From contig NZ_JAUSWX010000001.1 in NCBI RefSeq assembly GCF_030815405.1, positions 3,348,001-3,412,000 of the forward strand: 64,000 nt of DNA, read 5' to 3'. How positions within the stretch are numbered: the first letter of the stretch is position 1; each line of letters starts with the position of its first letter. Made by a program: the position numbers and the translations under genes. The notes beneath the pieces were generated by a model. That model searched no databases, was not told the origin of the DNA, and saw nothing but the letters and a program-made list of their open reading frames with translations. Origin of the DNA: Agromyces albus (lineage in GTDB: Bacteria; Actinomycetota; Actinomycetes; Actinomycetales; Microbacteriaceae). Shown one piece after another: positions 44,386 through 52,571 of the stretch.

Positions 44386-44432
44386 AGCTCACCCCGGTCG
44401 ATGTGCATCGTCACGCCGTTCTCCGCTGGCAT
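44382..44432 (-). CDS. Possible 16-residue leader peptide coupled to rbsK
   Basis: The frame MPAENGVTMHIDRGEL has a GGAGAGG ribosome binding site 7 nt before its ATG at 44432 and ends in a TGA that overlaps the ribokinase GTG start (GTGA). This is the structure of a coupled leader peptide. I see no attenuator-like stem and no ribose-related codons, and it could equally be a chance frame or a relic of an upstream gene. Confidence 0.3.
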   Translation of the reverse strand: MPAENGVTMHIDRGEL

Positions 44433-44503
44433 CTGTCGCCTCTCCTCGCCGTTCGATCCGCCGACAACCACCACCCTCGGCAGAAGTTGCGCGTCGAGTG
44501 CCG

Positions 44504-47500
44504 CTAAGCCGCGGGGCCCGGGCCTGCGACGCTGCCGGTGAGCGGTTCGCCGCCGGCGCGGCTCGCGAAGCAGTAGTAGGTGCGCTCGCCGCTCGCCCAC
44601 TGCTCCTCGGTCACCGGGTAGCTGCCCTGCACCTGCAGGTCGGGAGCGCCGGATGCCGCGGCCACGTCGATCACGCCATCGACCCGGCAGAGCGGGCCCA
44701 TCTGCTCGCCGAGCGCGGCCTCGCCCGGGAACGGGGCAGCCGCGTCGCCGGGCAGTTCGCCGCGGTAGACGAGCTGGGCCGCGTGCGGGGCCGCGCAGTC
44801 GACGACCGTGAACTCCTCGGCCCACGGACCCACGTACGGGTCGATGCATTCGCCGCCGAAGAGCGTGTCCCACGCGTGCAGGCCTGGGGGCTGCGCTGCC
44901 GTGGGCTCAGGTACCGGCGCCTCGGTGGCGCTCGGCGCGGGCGATGCCGCGGGTGTCGACCCGCCGATGAGCTGGGTTCCGAGGAAGTACAGTCCGGCGA
45001 GGATGACGAGCACGCCGAGGCCGCCCGCGATCCAGAGCAGCGTGCGGAGTGTGCGCTGGCTGCCGGGAGCGTCGCCGGATCCGGTCGGCGGTCGGCCGGA
45101 GCCGCTGCCCGCGCCGCCGCCGGCCGGTGAAGCCGAGCCGATCGGCGAGCTCGAGGCTCGAGCGACGCCCGTGCCACGGGCGGCGGTGGGAACGGATGCT
45201 GCGGGGCGCGATTCAGCCGTGCCTGGGAACGCGCCCGCCGTGGCAGGGAACGCGCCGGGGGCGCCGTCGGTCGCCGGGCCGGTGCCGCCGAAGAGCGCAG
45301 CGAGCGGGCCGTCGTTGGCGGCGGCGTCGCGCCGTGCGGCCGGGAACGCGGGGGTCGGGAACCCCGTGGTTGCCGAGTCGTCTGCGTCACCGATGGGGAA
45401 GGCCGTCGTCGGGGCATCCGGTGGCCAATCCGTCGAGGTATCGGCCGGAAGCGCCCCGAACGCCCACTCCGGCTCATCGTCGAGCACCGGCTCGGGCGTC
45501 AGCTCGGGCCCGGGCTGCGGTTCGGGCTGCGGTTCGGGCTGCGGCTGAGCGAACACTTGCGGGCCGATGAACGCTGCGGGCGTGACACCCGCCGACTCGA
45601 GATTCGCCTTGGGATCCTCGGCGTTGGGGTCGGGAGTGAGGTTCCAGAAGTAGCCGGTCTCGGCGACCTCGCGTGCGATCGCCGACTCCTCGGCGTCCTC
45701 GGCGTCCTCGAATTCGTCTTGATCGGTCTGGCGACCGCGGCCGAACAAGCGGCCGACTCCCCCGCGGCCACGGCCCGACGGTTCGTATTCGTCGACGTCA
45801 TCGTCGTGCTCGTCGTGCTCGTCGTCGAAGTCGAGGCCGAGCGCTCCCAGGCCGGAGAGAGGACCGGTCGGCGGGTCGCCGGCGGGCGGGCCGCCCAGTG
45901 AAGTCGGACCGGGAGTGCTCACGCGCGGTGCGTGATCGGCGTCGCGGTCGCGGTTGCGGGGTGCGCCGCCGAGCTGCGCGAGCAGGTCGTCGACGGGCTC
46001 AGCCGGCTCGCGGCCGGAGTCGTCATCGCCGGTGGCCGACGCGAATGCCGGGAACGGCGGGCGGCGATCGACGCTCGCCTCGCGGAACGGCGCCCCGACG
46101 GACTCGGAGATTCGGGGATCGGCCTCAGCCGAACCTCGAACCTCGAGATACGGGAACCCTGCCGTCGTGGGTTCCGACTTGGTCGGAACGGGCTGCTGGG
46201 ATGCCTGCGGTGCGTCTGCAGCACGAGACGCCGGCGACGGAGGCGATGCGGCCTCGGGCGGCGTCGGTGACGCGGAAGGCCACGCCGGTGGCTCAGGTGA
46301 CGCTGGCGGCGGAGTTGACGCGGTCGGTGCTGGCGACGCGGCGGCCTCGGGCCACACGGATGACGCGGGGGGCGCAGGTGACGGTGGAGGCGACGTCGGC
46401 GCAGCGGGCTCGGGCCACGCGTGCGCAGCAGGCGGCGCAGGCGAAGGCGGAGGAGGCGACGCCGGCGCAGCAGGCTCCGGCGACACGGGAGACGCAGCAG
46501 GCGGCGCAGCGGGCGGCACGGGTGGCGGCGTCGGCCCAGCCGGATCGGGCTCGTTGAGGGCCGACCAGAGCTCGGCATCGTAGTTCGGCAGTTGCGACCG
46601 TCGGGCTGCTCGCTCCTCCCAAGTCGGAGGCGCGGTGTCGGGCGCGATCGGATGCTGCACCGGCGTGAACGACTGCCGGGCGACCGGCGGCGGGGTGTAG
46701 TCGGCGAACGGCGACTCGGGCGGAGGCACGCGATCGGCGGGCGCGGCGGGCGGCACCGCGGGCGGATCAGCCGCCGGGGGAGCCGAAGAGGTGGAGGCGG
46801 CCGGCGTCGAGGGATCAGACGGGGTCAACGGCTGCGACAGGTTGCGGAATGCAGACCGGAGGGCGTCTTCCGAGTCCAGTTCGTTCGAGCCCCAAGTGAG
46901 GGCGAACGGCGCCGTCGGCGTGACCGGTCCGGGCGGTGTGTCGGATACGTGGGATGCCGGCGGAATCGGCGCCGCGGGAGGCGCCGCGTCCTGAGGCGGA
47001 GCGACGGGCGGCATCTGCTGGGCAGGCGGCACTGGGGTCGGGGCGACGGGCGGAGCCTGCGGGGTGGTCGGAGCCGGCGTCGGCGTCGGAGTCGGAGCCG
47101 GAGTCGGAGTCGGCGCTGCCGTCGGCGCGACCGTCGGCATCTGCGGAGCCGCCGTTTGGCCCACCGGAGGCTCGACCTCGGTCAAGTAGACGGGAGTGGT
47201 AGGCGGCGCGACCGGTGGCACGGGCGGGATCGGCGTCGGCGGCGTCGCGGGCGGCGGCACGGCCGGGGCAGCGGGACGCCCGACCGCGAACGGCGGAGTC
47301 CACGACGGCAGGGCGGCGGGAGCGTACGGCGCGGGCGGTTCCTCGGGCGCAGGCGGTTCGGCTGCGGAGCCGCGGTCGAGCGGCGCGCCGACGATCGGGA
47401 GTGCCCGCGTCGCGGCATCCGTCGCCGATGGAGCGGAGTCGGCGAGCGAGAACCAGTCGAGTACCTCTTCGCGGCGCGGGGCGGGAGTGCGCTCGGGCGT

Positions 47501-47677
47501 CGGCGGCGGGGGCGGCACCACCGGTGGTGTAGCCGCCGCGGGCTTCTCGGGGCGCGTCGAGGGAGGCGGCACGACGGGCGGCTCGCTGCGGGCTGGCGGG
47601 CGCCCGGCGGCGAGTTGGGCGAGCAGCCAGTCTGCTCCCCCTTCCGTGCCGCTCTCGTCGCGCCCGTCAGCGTTCAT
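44504..47677 (-). CDS. Very long disordered membrane protein with Septum_form-type ectodomain
   Basis: A 1057-residue protein. Residues 1 to about 880 are cytoplasmic, extremely rich in Pro and Ala, with acidic blocks (DDEHDEHDDDVDEYEPS) and no recognised domain; a degenerate repeat of about 23 residues (EPAAPASPPPPSPAPPAAHAW type) lies around residues 376-472. A single membrane helix (WIAGGLGVLVILAGLYFLG, about 884-902) precedes a 150-residue ectodomain with four cysteines (GECIDPY, VVDCAAPH, PLCRVD, TYYCFAS) resembling Septum_form domains. Two copies of a short motif, LLAQL, lie at residues 18-22 and about 564. Its start overlaps pyrE (TGATG). A role at the cell envelope or septum is inferred. 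Confidence 0.8.
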   Translation of the reverse strand: MNADGRDESGTEGGADWLLAQLAAGRPPARSEPPVVPPPSTRPEKPAAATPPVVPPPPPTPERTPAPRREEVLDWFSLADSAPSATDAATRALPIVGAPLDRGSAAEPPAPEEPPAPYAPAALPSWTPPFAVGRPAAPAVPPPATPPTPIPPVPPVAPPTTPVYLTEVEPPVGQTAAPQMPTVAPTAAPTPTPAPTPTPTPAPTTPQAPPVAPTPVPPAQQMPPVAPPQDAAPPAAPIPPASHVSDTPPGPVTPTAPFALTWGSNELDSEDALRSAFRNLSQPLTPSDPSTPAASTSSAPPAADPPAVPPAAPADRVPPPESPFADYTPPPVARQSFTPVQHPIAPDTAPPTWEERAARRSQLPNYDAELWSALNEPDPAGPTPPPVPPAAPPAASPVSPEPAAPASPPPPSPAPPAAHAWPEPAAPTSPPPSPAPPASSVWPEAAASPAPTASTPPPASPEPPAWPSASPTPPEAASPPSPASRAADAPQASQQPVPTKSEPTTAGFPYLEVRGSAEADPRISESVGAPFREASVDRRPPFPAFASATGDDDSGREPAEPVDDLLAQLGGAPRNRDRDADHAPRVSTPGPTSLGGPPAGDPPTGPLSGLGALGLDFDDEHDEHDDDVDEYEPSGRGRGGVGRLFGRGRQTDQDEFEDAEDAEESAIAREVAETGYFWNLTPDPNAEDPKANLESAGVTPAAFIGPQVFAQPQPEPQPEPQPGPELTPEPVLDDEPEWAFGALPADTSTDWPPDAPTTAFPIGDADDSATTGFPTPAFPAARRDAAANDGPLAALFGGTGPATDGAPGAFPATAGAFPGTAESRPAASVPTAARGTGVARASSSPIGSASPAGGGAGSGSGRPPTGSGDAPGSQRTLRTLLWIAGGLGVLVILAGLYFLGTQLIGGSTPAASPAPSATEAPVPEPTAAQPPGLHAWDTLFGGECIDPYVGPWAEEFTVVDCAAPHAAQLVYRGELPGDAAAPFPGEAALGEQMGPLCRVDGVIDVAAASGAPDLQVQGSYPVTEEQWASGERTYYCFASRAGGEPLTGSVAGPGPAA

Positions 47678-48249
47678 CAGGCCAAGCCCAGGTCTTCCAA
47701 GCCGATCGCGTAGAGGTAAGGCACGCCGGCGGCCTCGATGACTTCGCGCGCGCCGGTGGCGCGGTCGACGACGACGGCGACGGCCGCGACCTCTGCCCCG
47801 ACCCTCCGCAGGGCCTCGATCGCCTTGAGCGGCGAGCCGCCGGTGGTCGACGTGTCTTCGAGCACGATCACTCGCTTGCCCTCGAGGTCGGGGCCCTCGA
47901 CCTGCTTGCCGCGGCCGTGGTCTTTCGGCTCCTTGCGCACGACAAACGCATCGTAGGCGAGTCCGCGGGCCGCGCCTTGGTGCAGGATCGCCGCGGCGAC
48001 CGGGTCGGCGCCCATGGTCATGCCGCCGACGGCGGAGACGCCGGGCACGTCGTGGATGAGGTCGAGCATGACCTGTCCGATGAGCGGAGCGACCCGGTGA
48101 TCGAGGCTCACCTTGCGTAGATCGACGTAGTACGAGGCCTTCTTGCCGCTCGTCAGGGTGAAGTCACCATGGAACACGGCATCGGCCGAGATGTGGTCGA
48201 TGAGCTGCCGACGTGCGTCGGTGATGTCCAGAGGCTCTCGAATGGTCAC
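47677..48249 (-). CDS. pyrE: Orotate phosphoribosyltransferase
   Basis: A 190-residue enzyme that joins orotate to PRPP to give orotidine 5'-phosphate in pyrimidine synthesis. The PRPP motif is VIVLEDTSTTGGSPLKAIEALR, and KEPKDHGRGKQVEG is the catalytic loop with the conserved lysine and histidine. The length is slightly below that of the Escherichia coli enzyme but normal for this group. Its stop shares a base with the start of the long disordered protein gene. Confidence 0.94.
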   Translation of the reverse strand: MTIREPLDITDARRQLIDHISADAVFHGDFTLTSGKKASYYVDLRKVSLDHRVAPLIGQVMLDLIHDVPGVSAVGGMTMGADPVAAAILHQGAARGLAYDAFVVRKEPKDHGRGKQVEGPDLEGKRVIVLEDTSTTGGSPLKAIEALRRVGAEVAAVAVVVDRATGAREVIEAAGVPYLYAIGLEDLGLA

Positions 48250-48327
48250 CCGAATACTCTACGGCCCGCGCGCTGTGAGAGCAGGATCGGATGTCTCGGG
48301 TGTGACGAAAGCTCACGTCGACGACGA

Positions 48328-48369
48328 AGGGCCGCCCCGCGGGGTGTCCCTCCCCCGCGCGGCGGCCCT
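48328..48369. terminator. Terminator hairpin following the 40-aa protein gene
   Basis: AGGGCCGCC and GGCGGCCCT are perfect 9-bp arms with an inner G/C stem (CCGCGGGG against CCCCGCGC), giving a long strong hairpin in the gap between the small gene (ends 48404) and pyrE (starts 48249). Confidence 0.7.
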
Positions 48370-48403
48370 GCGCTCGGGGATTGCGACCCCATGCTCGCGG
48401 CGC

Positions 48404-48526
48404 CTAGACGGTGCGGGCGAACGTCTCCTTCGGCAGGCGACGGTAACCATCGCGAACCGTGTTGAAGATCGAGGCGGAGATGGCGGCGGCGGAGACGCCG
48501 CCGAGGAGCAGGATGGCGGTGAACAC
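48404..48526 (-). CDS. Small single-helix membrane protein (40 aa)
   Basis: GTG at 48526 has a good ribosome binding site (AAAGGAAAA). The product is 40 residues: a hydrophobic N-terminal helix FTAILLLGGVSAAAISASIF followed by a charged tail VRDGYRRLPKETFARTV. I believe similar tiny proteins occur beside LysR or amino-acid genes in related genomes, but I cannot verify this. A strong hairpin follows. It is divergent from the LysR gene at 48664. Confidence 0.6.
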   Translation of the reverse strand: MFTAILLLGGVSAAAISASIFNTVRDGYRRLPKETFARTV

Positions 48527-48651
48527 GATGATTTTCCTTTCGAAGATGAAATGGCTGGTCGAGCGACCGTTGCGCCGTTGCACGTGTTCGACTTCTCCAT
48601 TGAACCGCGAAAAACCTTTCAGCACAATCGCATAGTGCTTCACGAATAGTT

Positions 48652-48657
48652 TAGGCT
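48652..48657 (+). promoter_or_regulatory. TAGGCT -10 element, leaderless start of the LysR gene
   Basis: TAGGCT lies 6 nt before the ATG at 48664. The A/T-rich gap toward the small gene probably holds the divergent promoter. Confidence 0.6.
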
Positions 48658-48663
48658 GGCTAC

Positions 48664-49581
48664 ATGGACGTACATCGACTCGATCTCTTGCGCGAGCTCT
48701 CCGAGCGCGGCAGCGTCACGGCCGTGGCCGAAGCGACCGGTCGCACCCCATCCGCCGTCTCGCAGCAGCTCAAGGTGCTCGAGCGCGAGGCCGGGATGCC
48801 CCTGACCGCACGCAGCGGACGAGGCATCGTGCTGACGAGCGCAGGCCAGGCGCTCGCTCGAAGCGCCACTGACATCGCGATCGCCTTGGAGCGCGCCGCA
48901 GCGCTGTGGGACGAATTCCGCAACCATCCGAGCGGCGAGGTCACGCTGCTCACCTTCCCCACGATCGGTGCAACCCTGTTGCCGAGCGTGCTCATCGACC
49001 TGGCCCAGGTCGCCGGGCTCACCGTGCGCTGCACCGACCTCGACCCCGAGCTCGAGGAGTTCGCCGATCACACCGGCGACTTCGACATCGTGCTCGCCCA
49101 CACGATGCCGGGCCTGCTCCCATGGGGCGGCCGGGGCCTGCGTGCCGTCCCGCTCCTCACCGAGCCGCTCGACATCGGCCTGCCCGCAGACCACCGCCTC
49201 GCGGGCCGCGCGCACGTCACGGCGGCCGACCTCGTCGACGAGACTTGGCTCGGGGTCCCCATGGGCTATCCCTTCGAGCGCATCCTGCACGAGGTGGAGC
49301 AGCAGGCCGGGTCGCGAGTGCAGGTGAGCCAGCGGTTCAGCGACATGCGCATCATGGAGGCCTTCATCGAGGCAGGGCTCGGCATCGCCTTCGTGCCGCG
49401 CTACACGTCGGGCCCCGTGTCATCCGGCATCGTGCTGAAGCCGCTCCGCGGCGTGGCATCCGCTCGCCAGATCGTTGCGCTTGTGCGACCGGATGTCGCG
49501 GAGCGACTCGCCGTGCGCACCGTGCTCGACGTGCTCGTCGATCGTGCCGCGCGGCTCGAGTCCGCGCGCGCGGCCGCATGA
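48664..49581 (+). CDS. LysR-family transcriptional regulator
   Basis: A 305-residue regulator with an N-terminal winged helix (HRLDLLRELSERGSVTAVAEATGRTPSAVSQQLKVLE) and a LysR substrate-binding domain from about residue 90, containing SDMRIMEAFIEAGLGIAFVP. The effector is unknown. LysR proteins usually control a divergent gene, here the 40-aa membrane protein gene, which may be its target. Confidence 0.9.
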   Translation: MDVHRLDLLRELSERGSVTAVAEATGRTPSAVSQQLKVLEREAGMPLTARSGRGIVLTSAGQALARSATDIAIALERAAALWDEFRNHPSGEVTLLTFPTIGATLLPSVLIDLAQVAGLTVRCTDLDPELEEFADHTGDFDIVLAHTMPGLLPWGGRGLRAVPLLTEPLDIGLPADHRLAGRAHVTAADLVDETWLGVPMGYPFERILHEVEQQAGSRVQVSQRFSDMRIMEAFIEAGLGIAFVPRYTSGPVSSGIVLKPLRGVASARQIVALVRPDVAERLAVRTVLDVLVDRAARLESARAAA

Positions 49582-49671
49582 CGATCGGCATCATCGCCCT
49601 GCAAACCGGCTCGGACGCTCCCGGCGACCGGAACCTCGGCGTCACGGTCGTGCCGGGTACACTTCGGCAGC

Positions 49672-50493
49672 ATGGGCGATGACGCGATCCTGTTCGAAGT
49701 GTCCGACGGGCTGGCGCACGTCACGCTCAACCGCACCTCGCGACTGAACGCCGTCGACCCCGACGCGATCCGCCTGTGGCGAACCATCGCGCATGAGGTC
49801 GCCGAGCGCGACGACATCGGCGCCGTGCTCTTCGACGCGAACGGCCGCGCGTTCTGCGCGGGCGGCGACGTGCTCGCGATGTCGCAACTCGCGGCGGGGC
49901 AACCCGACGCGGGCGCCGTGATCACCGGCCTCGCCGACGTGATCCACGAGGGCCATCGGGTGCTGCGCGAGAGCGCGAAGCCCATCGTCGCGGCAGTGCA
50001 GGGCCCCGTCGCCGGGGGTGGACTCGGCTTCATGCTCGTCGCCGACGTCATCGTCGCCTCCGAGCGCGCCACGTTCGCGAGCAGGTATGCGGATGTCGGA
50101 CTCACCCCCGATTGCGGCGTCAGCACCCTGCTGCCCGAGGCGATCGGCGCCCTCCGCGCGCTCGAGCTCACCCTCACCTCGCGCACCCTCTCGGCGACGG
50201 AGGCACTCGAGTGGGGACTCGTGACCGAGGTCGTGGCCCCCGAGGCGCTCGACGCTCGCGCCCGCGAGATCGCCGCGTCGTGGCTCCACGGGGCGACCGC
50301 CGCGTTCGGGCAGACAAAGCGACTCATGCGGGCCGGACTCGCTCGCTCCTTCCGCGAGGCGCTCGACGACGAGGCCCGCACGATCGGGGCCGCGTTCGAG
50401 TCGCCGCATGCGCGAGCCGCGGTCGCTGCCTTCGCGAGGGCCTCATCCGTACGCGCATCCGCCCAGAGCGGGCCCCCGACCGCGCAGGAGTGA
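49672..50493 (+). CDS. Enoyl-CoA hydratase/isomerase family protein
   Basis: A 273-residue crotonase-fold protein. The oxyanion hole segments are visible: AFCAGGDVLAMS near residue 61, and VAGGGLGFMLVADVIVASERATF near 115 with VGLTPDCGVSTLLPEAIG near 143. A Glu at the usual first catalytic position is not obvious; D145 in LTPDCG matches the second acidic position. The substrate is an acyl-CoA of unknown chain. TACACT 8 nt before the ATG supports the start. It stands alone between LysR and a CinA-type gene. Confidence 0.88.
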   Translation: MGDDAILFEVSDGLAHVTLNRTSRLNAVDPDAIRLWRTIAHEVAERDDIGAVLFDANGRAFCAGGDVLAMSQLAAGQPDAGAVITGLADVIHEGHRVLRESAKPIVAAVQGPVAGGGLGFMLVADVIVASERATFASRYADVGLTPDCGVSTLLPEAIGALRALELTLTSRTLSATEALEWGLVTEVVAPEALDARAREIAASWLHGATAAFGQTKRLMRAGLARSFREALDDEARTIGAAFESPHARAAVAAFARASSVRASAQSGPPTAQE

Positions 50494-50586
50494 CGTTGTT
50501 CGACCGGAGTGCGTGGAGCGGATGCCTCCACGCGAACATCCTCACTCCAGTGCGGTAAGCAGGACAGATCGAGACGAGGAGGGCGG

Positions 50587-51069
50587 ATGCAGGATCCGGC
50601 AGAGCAGTTCAATGGCATCGCCGCGGAGATCGCGCGGCGCGTGAAGGCCGCGGACCTGACGGTCGCGGTGGCCGAGTCGCTCACGAGCGGCGCGCTCTCG
50701 AACGCGCTCGGTGCGGGGCATGATGCATCCGACTGGTTCCGCGGTGGCGTCGTCGCCTATGCCGAAGCCGTGAAGCGTGAGCTGCTCGGGGTGACCGCGG
50801 AGTCCGTCACCTCGGCGCAGTGCGCGCGCGAGCTCGCCGCTGGCGTCGCTCGCGTGCTGGGTGCCGACGCCGCGGTCGCCGTGACCGGGGTGGGCGGCCC
50901 CGAATCCGCCGACGGGGAGCCGGCGGGCATTGTGTTCGCGGCCGTTACCGTGCAGGGTGCCACGCACGATGCGCGTTTCAAGTTCGACGGCGACCCGTCG
51001 CACGTCGTGCACCAGACAGTGCGCGCCGCGCTCGAACTGCTGCGCGACGCGCTGCCGCCAGCGCCCTGA
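50587..51069 (+). CDS. pncC: CinA-family amidohydrolase (nicotinamide-nucleotide amidase type)
   Basis: A 160-residue protein with the stand-alone CinA C-terminal domain, which deamidates nicotinamide mononucleotide. Characteristic motifs are VAVAESLTSGALSNALG with the catalytic Ser and downstream Lys, GGVVAYAEAVKRELLGV and AVAVTGVGGPESADGEPAG. The ATG at 50587 has a GAGGAGGG ribosome binding site. Other CinA domains are absent, as is common in actinobacteria. It follows the enoyl-CoA hydratase gene by 93 nt. Confidence 0.88.
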   Translation: MQDPAEQFNGIAAEIARRVKAADLTVAVAESLTSGALSNALGAGHDASDWFRGGVVAYAEAVKRELLGVTAESVTSAQCARELAAGVARVLGADAAVAVTGVGGPESADGEPAGIVFAAVTVQGATHDARFKFDGDPSHVVHQTVRAALELLRDALPPAP

Positions 51070-51107
51070 CCTTCGTTCCAAGCGACGGCGACGTCGTTCG
51101 AACTCGT

Positions 51108-51851
51108 TCAGCGAGCAGCGGATCGGCGCGCTCTCCAGACGAGGAGGACGACGGAGACGGCCGCGATCCACAGCAACGTCGGCTGGAACGACGCGATGAA
51201 CAGCGGGATGTCGGCGATGAGGACCGGACGCAGAATGGTCGCGATGCCGGCGACGACACCGAACCACGCGAGCCACCGGGGCAGCCCGCCGGCCCGAAGC
51301 GAGACCGCGCTGACGGTGATGATGACGACGCCGAGTGCCACCTGCCCTTGGGCTATGGCGGTCGACCACAAGCCCTGGAGGAGCAGAGCGGAGTTGACGT
51401 CGAGCTGGTAGTCGGGGCTCGTGCGCAAGACCACGGCGATCCCTGTGGACAGCGTCTCGGACAACAGCCCGCCCGCCAGGAAGATCGCCGAGCCGATCGA
51501 CACCACGCCGCTTACCCAGTCCGAGAGGCCTGACTGGCTGACAACGCGGCGCAGCCCTGCGAAGAACCCGATCGCGAAGACGAAGATGAGGTTCGACAGG
51601 GTGAAGAACACCACCATCTGGCCGACGTTCCCGTCGTCTTGCAGGTAGGCGGCCAGCTCGTCGCCCGCGCCCGCGTTCCAGTAGCTCGGCACTCGTTGCA
51701 GCACTTGCGACAGTGGGCCGTTCACCAGGATGGCTGCCACCATCCCGATTCCGCACCAACCGGTCAGGCGCCGCGCAGTGCCATCGAGGGAGTGTCGCTG
51801 GTCGATCGCCGGATCTGTCGCGTCGGCCTTCCGCGCTGTCGGGTTCGACAT
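51108..51851 (-). CDS. DUF4386-like integral membrane protein
   Basis: A 247-residue membrane protein with about six helices (GWCGIGMVAAILVNGPL near residue 31, GQMVVFFTLSNLIFVFAIGFFAG near 75, GVVSIGSAIFLAGGLLSET near 113, LPRWLAWFGVVAGIATILRPVLI near 190). The pattern resembles DUF4386 proteins, of unknown function. The ATG at 51851 has a strong GAGGAGGAG ribosome binding site. It is divergent from a TetR regulator gene, with an A/T-rich dyad between, and is the probable target. Confidence 0.75.
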   Translation of the reverse strand: MSNPTARKADATDPAIDQRHSLDGTARRLTGWCGIGMVAAILVNGPLSQVLQRVPSYWNAGAGDELAAYLQDDGNVGQMVVFFTLSNLIFVFAIGFFAGLRRVVSQSGLSDWVSGVVSIGSAIFLAGGLLSETLSTGIAVVLRTSPDYQLDVNSALLLQGLWSTAIAQGQVALGVVIITVSAVSLRAGGLPRWLAWFGVVAGIATILRPVLIADIPLFIASFQPTLLWIAAVSVVLLVWRARRSAAR

Positions 51852-51874
51852 CGTCTCCTCCTCGTTAGAGCTTC

Positions 51875-51891
51875 ACTATATTGAACATAGT
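51875..51891. promoter_or_regulatory. A/T-rich dyad between DUF4386-like and TetR genes
   Basis: ACTATATTGAACATAGT contains 5-bp inverted arms over a 7-nt spacer and overlaps the likely -10 element (TATAGT on the minus strand) of the membrane protein gene. It is the best TetR operator candidate. Confidence 0.5.
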
Positions 51892-51916
51892 TATACTCTC
51901 TTTAATGGGCTATGGC

Positions 51917-51922
51917 TATACT
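51917..51922 (+). promoter_or_regulatory. TATACT -10 element, leaderless start of the TetR gene
   Basis: TATACT lies 6 nt before the GTG at 51929. Confidence 0.55.
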
Positions 51923-51928
51923 CAAACC

Positions 51929-52555
51929 GTGAACTCTGATTCCCCGCGGCTCACCCATCGACAGCGCCAGGCCCAAGAGACGAAAGACCGGATCATCGCC
52001 GCTGCTCGGGTACTCATGGCGCGCAACGGTTGGGCCGGCACCACCATTGACGCGATCGCGACGGAGGCCGGCGTCGCACACCAGACGATCTACGCCGCGT
52101 TCGGCAACAAGCGGGCGCTGCTCGAGGGCATGCGCAGTGTCATGCTGCGGGACTCCAACATCCCCGAGTTGATGGCCCAAGCCGCCGCTGAGCCAGAGGC
52201 CCCTCGTCGCCTCGAGTTATGGGCACGGCTCATCCGCCAGCAGATGGAGACGAGTTTCGATGTGATCTCCATCCACCGCCAGGCCGCCGCATCCGACCCG
52301 AAGGTCGCCGCCGATTACCGCAACGTGCTCGACAACCGCGCCGGCGTCTTCGCAGCGTTTATCCACGATCTCCATTCCGACCTTGCCCCCGGGGTCACCG
52401 AATCAGCCGCGACCGACATCCTGTGGTGCTTCTCCAACGAGGAGATCTACCGCGAACTCGTCGAGGAACGCGGCTGGTCGGCAGACCGCTACGAGCGATG
52501 GCTCGGCGCGACGCTCGTGGCGCAACTGATCACCACACCCGCCATTGCGGTGTGA
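51929..52555 (+). CDS. TetR-family repressor
   Basis: A 208-residue TetR protein with an N-terminal helix-turn-helix (TKDRIIAAARVLMARNGWAGTTIDAIATEAGVAHQTIYAAFGNKRALLEG pattern, split in the usual way) and a helical ligand-binding core. GTG at 51929 was chosen over the upstream codon at 51881 because TATACT lies at leaderless spacing and the upstream frame crosses the operator region. It probably represses the divergent membrane protein gene and itself. Confidence 0.9.
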   Translation: MNSDSPRLTHRQRQAQETKDRIIAAARVLMARNGWAGTTIDAIATEAGVAHQTIYAAFGNKRALLEGMRSVMLRDSNIPELMAQAAAEPEAPRRLELWARLIRQQMETSFDVISIHRQAAASDPKVAADYRNVLDNRAGVFAAFIHDLHSDLAPGVTESAATDILWCFSNEEIYRELVEERGWSADRYERWLGATLVAQLITTPAIAV

Positions 52556-52571
52556 AGCGCCGTGATGGCCG

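Noticed and set aside
49578..49682. A 34-codon frame overlapping the LysR stop (MTIGIIALQTGS...)
   Set aside because: It covers the promoter and start of the enoyl-CoA hydratase gene and shows no ribosome binding site or family; chance frame is more likely.
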